A stretch of DNA of 11,492 nucleotides, taken from Gonium pectorale (Eukaryota; Chlorophyta; Chlorophyceae; Chlamydomonadales; Volvocaceae). The stretch lies in the NCBI GenBank assembly GCA_001584585.1, contig LSYV01000016.1:1571708-1583199 (forward strand). The letters run 5' to 3'. Under the pieces are notes generated by a model that saw only the letters and a program-made list of their open reading frames with translations, was not told the DNA's origin and did not search any database. Both the position numbers and the translations under genes were made by a program. Shown here in pieces: positions 8,110 to 11,492 of the stretch (position 1 is its first letter; each line of letters begins with the position of its first letter).

Positions 8110-11100
8110 ATGGCGCGGAACTCAGCGGCGGTGCTCCTACCTATCCTCGTAGGTCGCGGGGATTGCGCTCGGACGCCCAGCTCGATCAGTACCTTTGTCT
8201 CGGGATCATGCTCGCCGCGCCTGACACGCCAACCCTGCACACTCCTCAACGGCGCAGCTGGTCGTTGCCGCGCTACCGCTGCGGCCGGCGCTCATCGACA
8301 CGGAGGAGTGGTTGCCGTACATTGAGATGGATGAAGCCGAGCAGCGGCAGCAGCACGGGAGGTCCCTGAAGCAGGTGCGGTGGCACATGACGGCGCGTGC
8401 CCTGGCTTCACGTGCCCAGAGTGCTTTGGAGTTATCTTTGGGGGTGGGAGAGCCGTGTGTGGCCCCATGATACAATGGATGGCAAATAGACACAGCGTGT
8501 CAGGACGCGGGCCACCACGCCAGCACCTGTGGGCTGTGGCGGTGCTAGTCAACCAGGAAGGTACCATCCTTCCACAGTGGGACCGTCGGCAAGGCGCGGC
8601 CAGGCTCTCGATGCGACCAACCCGGCAGCGCCGCTCTCCGGCTTCCCTCCTTCCTATCGCGCGGCAATCGCCGACGGTGCCGGGTTCTGCCGTTTGTGAA
8701 GACGGCTGCGTGTGGCTGCCTGGCTACCGGTATCAACAGCGACAGACGTGCCTGGGTTATGTGCAGCTAGTGGCCGCCCCACAGCACCGCGACCCGTCCG
8801 GCCCCATCCCTCCCCGCCACCGTGACCCACCCCTACACGGCCCCTCGCACTCCCTCCCTCCCTCCCTCCGCGCACCTCGTCACCTGGTCCCAGCCCTTAT
8901 TTCCCTCACATCCCCATGTCTCCCACCGCTTGCCCCTCGCAGGCCGGAGGTTGGAAGCCGACCGGGGACGCTGTAGTGGCCGCCGGCGCGGCTGGTGGTG
9001 GCGCGGGGGGCCAGCGGGTGATCATAGAGACTCCCGCCCCGCTGCCGCTGCCGAGCACCCCGGAGGAGCACTGCCAGCTGACCGTGGGCACCTGGTGTGG
9101 GCCGTACTACAAACAGGCAGGCGGGGGGGGGGTTATACAGTCCGTGGCACAAGCGGTGGCGGGGGGAGGGGTCCGTGAAGGCGGCGGTTGATGCGGGGTC
9201 GGTCGACGAGCCGCCGAGCGCACTGGTTGCGGGGGGGTGGGGGGGGTCGCGGCAGCGGAGGAGGGCGGGAGCGCGGGGCGGGGGATCACTCATGCCGTGG
9301 GCGAGCGGATTGGCTGCCTGTGCATGGCGCCGTAGACCGAGGGCGAAGGGGAGGGAGCTGGCGGGGTGTTGGCGGGATGCTGGCGGGGATGGTGCCGCCA
9401 TGATGGATGCCAAGGGCGCCGGGCGTGCCTCAGCGGACCAGGCCCGGTGCGGGGCCGGTGGCTGCCACTACCTTCACCCCAGCGTCACAACAAGCCCAGA
9501 GGTCAAGTCCCCACCTTGTTCCCACCGCCTGATGCACAAACCATTGAGCGCTGCCACCACCGCCCCTCCCGCCGCCCCGGGCGCCCGCAGACGCCCACAC
9601 CCCGTCCGCCGCTGCCCCGCAGACGCCCACACCCCGTCCGCCGCTGCCCCGCAGACGCCCACACCCCGTCCGCCGCTGCCCCGCAGACGCCCACACCCCT
9701 CCCGCCGCTGCCCCGCAGACGCCCACACCCCGTCCGCCGCTGCCCCGCGGCGACAAGCCCTGCCCCAACGACTGCAGCGGCGTGGGGCAGTGCCAGTACG
9801 ACTTTGGCATCTGCTACTGCCCCGCCGGCTGGGGCGGCCCCGACTGCAGCCAGCCGCGCAAGCGGCCCTGCTGGCGCATGGGCGCCGACAAGCGCGACCT
9901 GGGGTGGCACAACTACACCGAGTGGTCGCACTCGCGATGCGCGGGTGGGGGCGGGGCCGCGGGCGGGAGGGGGCGGGAGGGAGCGGGAGGGAGCGGGAGG
10001 GAGCGGGAGGGAGCGGGAGGGAGCGGGAGGGAGCGGGAGGGAGCGGGAGGGACGTGGCGGGTGGCGGCAGTGGGTGGCGGTTTCAGGCATTCAGAGGGGA
10101 ACGGGTAGCGGGTGGCGGTTGGCGGTTGGTTGTTAGAAGCTGAGGGATACCCTTAGTGCCACCGGCAGCCCTCCGGTCGCGGCTGCCTGCCCGCTGCTGG
10201 AAGCCACCTGGCCGTCGCCCTCGTCGGCTGCATGCTCTCCTCCCCTCTCACCTCCCTCGCCCAGCGTGTTCAGGTGTCGAGACGTGCCCAGCCGAGGGCC
10301 GTCCCGCCGGACACCACGTAGGACGTAGCCCATCGTGCTTATGCGTCTATGCCCCTACACTAAGCCCCGGCCTGCTGGACGCCCCCCCCTCCCCAAGCGA
10401 GGCCCGGCCCTATAGCATCTGCCCGCCGGAGGCCAGGCAACCCGTCCTGCTTACGTAGAATCCCGCCGCCCCCCGGCCCGTCCCGGTCCGCAGGCATCTG
10501 CAACGACGACGACTCCATGTGCTTCTGCCCCCCCGAGACCAAGTTTGGGCGCATCGACGCGCCCGCGGGGTCGCCCCCCGGCACGCCGCCCGTCAGGCGA
10601 GGGCGGCCGCTGTACTGGTGCCAGCCATCCACGGTGGGTGCTGTTCCGTATCGTCCGCGCCGTTTCATACGTCCGTACACGCGCCGCCTTGTTTCTGTGG
10701 GCGTGGCATCGGCTCACTGGGTGCAGTTGTTATAGCCGCCCTATGTGTGCCCCCACGAGCCTCACGCGTTGCGAGCTGCAGGCACTGCAGTACGGGCTCG
10801 GCTTGCCTCCCACCCCCCTCCAAACCTCTCCGCGCCCATACCCACCCGCACGCACCTACCTATAAACACACACACACTCACAGTCGCCACGCGCACCTCC
10901 CGCAAACTCCCGAAACCCACTCCTGTGTCCGCAGGACGAGCACGGCACCAAGGTGATGTGGGGCGCCGTCAAGTACGAGGACCTGTTCGGGCCGCAGGGC
11001 TGGTGCAACGCCGACATCCCCAGCTTCCACTGCCCCTGCAGGTGGGGGGGGGCCACGGGGGGCGGGGCGGGGGCGTGTTTGTGCCGGGCGGGGGCGCCGG

Positions 11101-11492
11101 GATTCGGTGTGGCAGCGGCGGTAGGGGCACCAAGGGAGGAGACGGGGCAAGGGAACGCTGCGGGCGCGCACATGCCGAGAGTGATGGCAGCGGCGGCTGC
11201 AGGGAGTCGCGGTCGTCTCATCCGATTGCAGGCTTCTCATGTTGGGGATCGGAAGGAAGGATGTCTCTACGCCTTCTCCTTGTCGGCCGGCAGCGACACC
11301 CGGACATGGAAACGCGACACCCGGACTGCCTCGTCAGCCCACCACCCAACCCACCCCGAACCACCCTGCCCCACCGCAGGCAGGACGGCTTCGGGACGAC
11401 CCCGCCCCACCCGAATCCATGCGAGTCGGCGTCACGCGTAACCACCCGGCTCTCTTCTTCGCCACCCCACCCCGTCCCACCGCAGGCAGGAC
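8110..11492 (+). CDS. Secreted EGF-like/cysteine-rich protein, probably exostosin-like (GT47) glycosyltransferase; 5' part
   Basis: Exons: 8110-8148, 8258-8374, 8943-9116 (end uncertain), 9719-9944, 10494-10633, 10935-11041, then one starting at 11380 or 11486. Phases agree at every junction. Residues 1-22 (MARNSAAVLLPIL, then LVVAALPLRP) form a signal peptide or anchor, split by the 109-bp first intron. An acidic stretch (DTEEWLPYIEMDEAEQ) follows, then an Ala/Gly linker, HCQLTVGTWCGPYY, and an EGF-like module with six cysteines (about 125, 129, 135, 142, 144, 153) matching C-x-C-x2-G-W-x4-C in CYCPAGWGGPDC. A second cysteine-rich part has ICNDDDSMCFCPPETKFGRI, GSPPGTPPVRRGRP, YEDLFGPQGWCNADIP and CPCR. 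I recall this order from Chlamydomonas proteins annotated as exostosin-like, where a Golgi GT47 domain follows; that domain is outside the window, so the name is an inference. Exon 3 ends at a GC donor (9117) or a GT donor at 9132 or 9156, all phase 0. Confidence 0.75.
8375..8942 (+). other. Intron 2 of the exostosin-like gene
   Basis: A 568-bp intron, AGCAG/GTGCGG to CCTCGCAG/GCCGG, both sides phase 0. The last 150 bp are strongly pyrimidine-rich (runs of CTCC and CCCTC at about 8845-8940), as expected before an acceptor. No exon-like stretch with supporting splice sites was found inside, and nothing else is recognised. Confidence 0.8.
9591..9750 (+). repeat. 32-bp minisatellite, five units, each with an acceptor-like end
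   Basis: Units at 9591-9622, 9623-9654, 9655-9686, 9687-9718 and 9719-9750 read ACGCCCACACCCCGTCCG then CCGCTGCCCCGCAG, with a small change in unit 4 (CCCTCCCG) and CGG instead of CAG at the end of unit 5. An equivalent CGCAG precedes unit 1 at 9586-9590. Every unit therefore ends in a pyrimidine tract plus CAG, the form of a 3' splice site. It lies at the end of intron 3 of the exostosin-like gene. The acceptor used in the model is the end of unit 4 (9718), which makes unit 5 coding. Confidence 0.9.
9945..10493 (+). other. Intron 4 of the exostosin-like gene
   Basis: A 549-bp intron from GTGGGG to GGTCCGCAG, joining a phase-1 exon end to two bases of the next exon, which makes a Gly codon (RCAG then ICNDDD). 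The first quarter is G-rich and contains the decamer minisatellite; the last part is C-rich. The middle (10100-10450) stays open in some frames, but I found no stretch with paired splice sites and matching phase, so no extra exon is proposed. Confidence 0.75.
9961..10050 (+). repeat. 10-bp G-rich minisatellite, nine units
   Basis: Nine consecutive decamers; the last seven (9981-10050) are identical GAGCGGGAGG and the first two are GGGCGGGAGG and GGGCGGGAGG. It begins 16 bases after the donor that ends exon 4 (GCGG/GTGGGG at 9944/9945), so it sits in the first part of intron 4. The strand matching the transcript carries many GGG runs separated by a few bases, which fits G-quadruplex formation. 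Confidence 0.92.
11365..11492 (+). repeat. Acceptor plus exon start present twice, 106 bp apart
   Basis: CCCACCGCAGGCAGGAC, ending at 11386, is seen again at the very end of the window, ending at 11492, each time after a C-rich tract. Either copy supplies the single base needed to complete the phase-2 codon from exon 6 (CPC-Arg) and continues as Gln-Asp. The first copy reads on as GlyPheGlyThrThr and stays open to the window edge through Ser/Pro-rich codons. The sequence beyond the second copy is not available. Confidence 0.7.

Noticed and set aside
9591..9750. CRISPR-like array
   Set aside because: The 32-bp units are head to tail without spacers, so this is a minisatellite inside an intron of a nuclear gene.
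9097..10143. Open frames of 348 and 256 codons on the plus strand
   Set aside because: They run through two minisatellites in frames other than that of the EGF-like exon, whose cysteine pattern fixes the true frame and whose ends are splice sites.

Overview
This is nuclear DNA of a GC-rich green alga of the volvocine type (Chlamydomonas/Volvox relatives). The signs are split genes with GT-AG introns of roughly 100-650 bp, exon codons ending mostly in G or C, a TGTAA polyadenylation signal, abundant minisatellites, and a cysteine-rich secreted protein of a type I associate with algal exostosin-like glycosyltransferases. No bacterial operon, CRISPR array, phage, virus or tRNA/rRNA gene was seen.

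Layout, left to right. (1) 1-960 is one diverged copy of a dispersed repeat of unknown type, followed by a degenerate 22-bp GC-rich minisatellite (about 1088-1400). (2) 1782-3220 (+) is a three-exon gene for an unrecognised protein of about 307 residues with an organelle-targeting-like N-terminus. Its 3' end is uncertain; a TGTAA signal lies at 3616. (3) 3687-4524 is a second, directly oriented copy of the repeat, so the unknown gene sits between two copies. (4) 4525-5237 is non-coding sequence downstream of the next gene and contains a short tandem duplication. (5) 5238-7703 (-) is a complete five-exon gene for CWC15, a core spliceosome-associated protein. Every splice junction agrees in phase and the product is 229 residues. 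(6) 7704-8109 is a 406-bp head-to-head intergenic region. (7) 8110 to the right edge (+) is the 5' part of a gene for a secreted or membrane-anchored cysteine-rich protein with a signal peptide and an EGF-like module, probably an exostosin-like (GT47) protein whose catalytic part lies beyond the window. Six exons are placed and a seventh is started.

The three genes have no evident shared pathway. CWC15 is nuclear housekeeping, the right-hand gene is secretory, and the left one is probably organellar. The most unusual structure is inside introns of the right-hand gene: a 32-bp minisatellite whose units each end in a splice-acceptor-like sequence, a G-rich 10-bp minisatellite just after a splice donor, and an acceptor-plus-exon-start sequence present twice 106 bp apart at the window edge. 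I found no convincing new multi-gene system.
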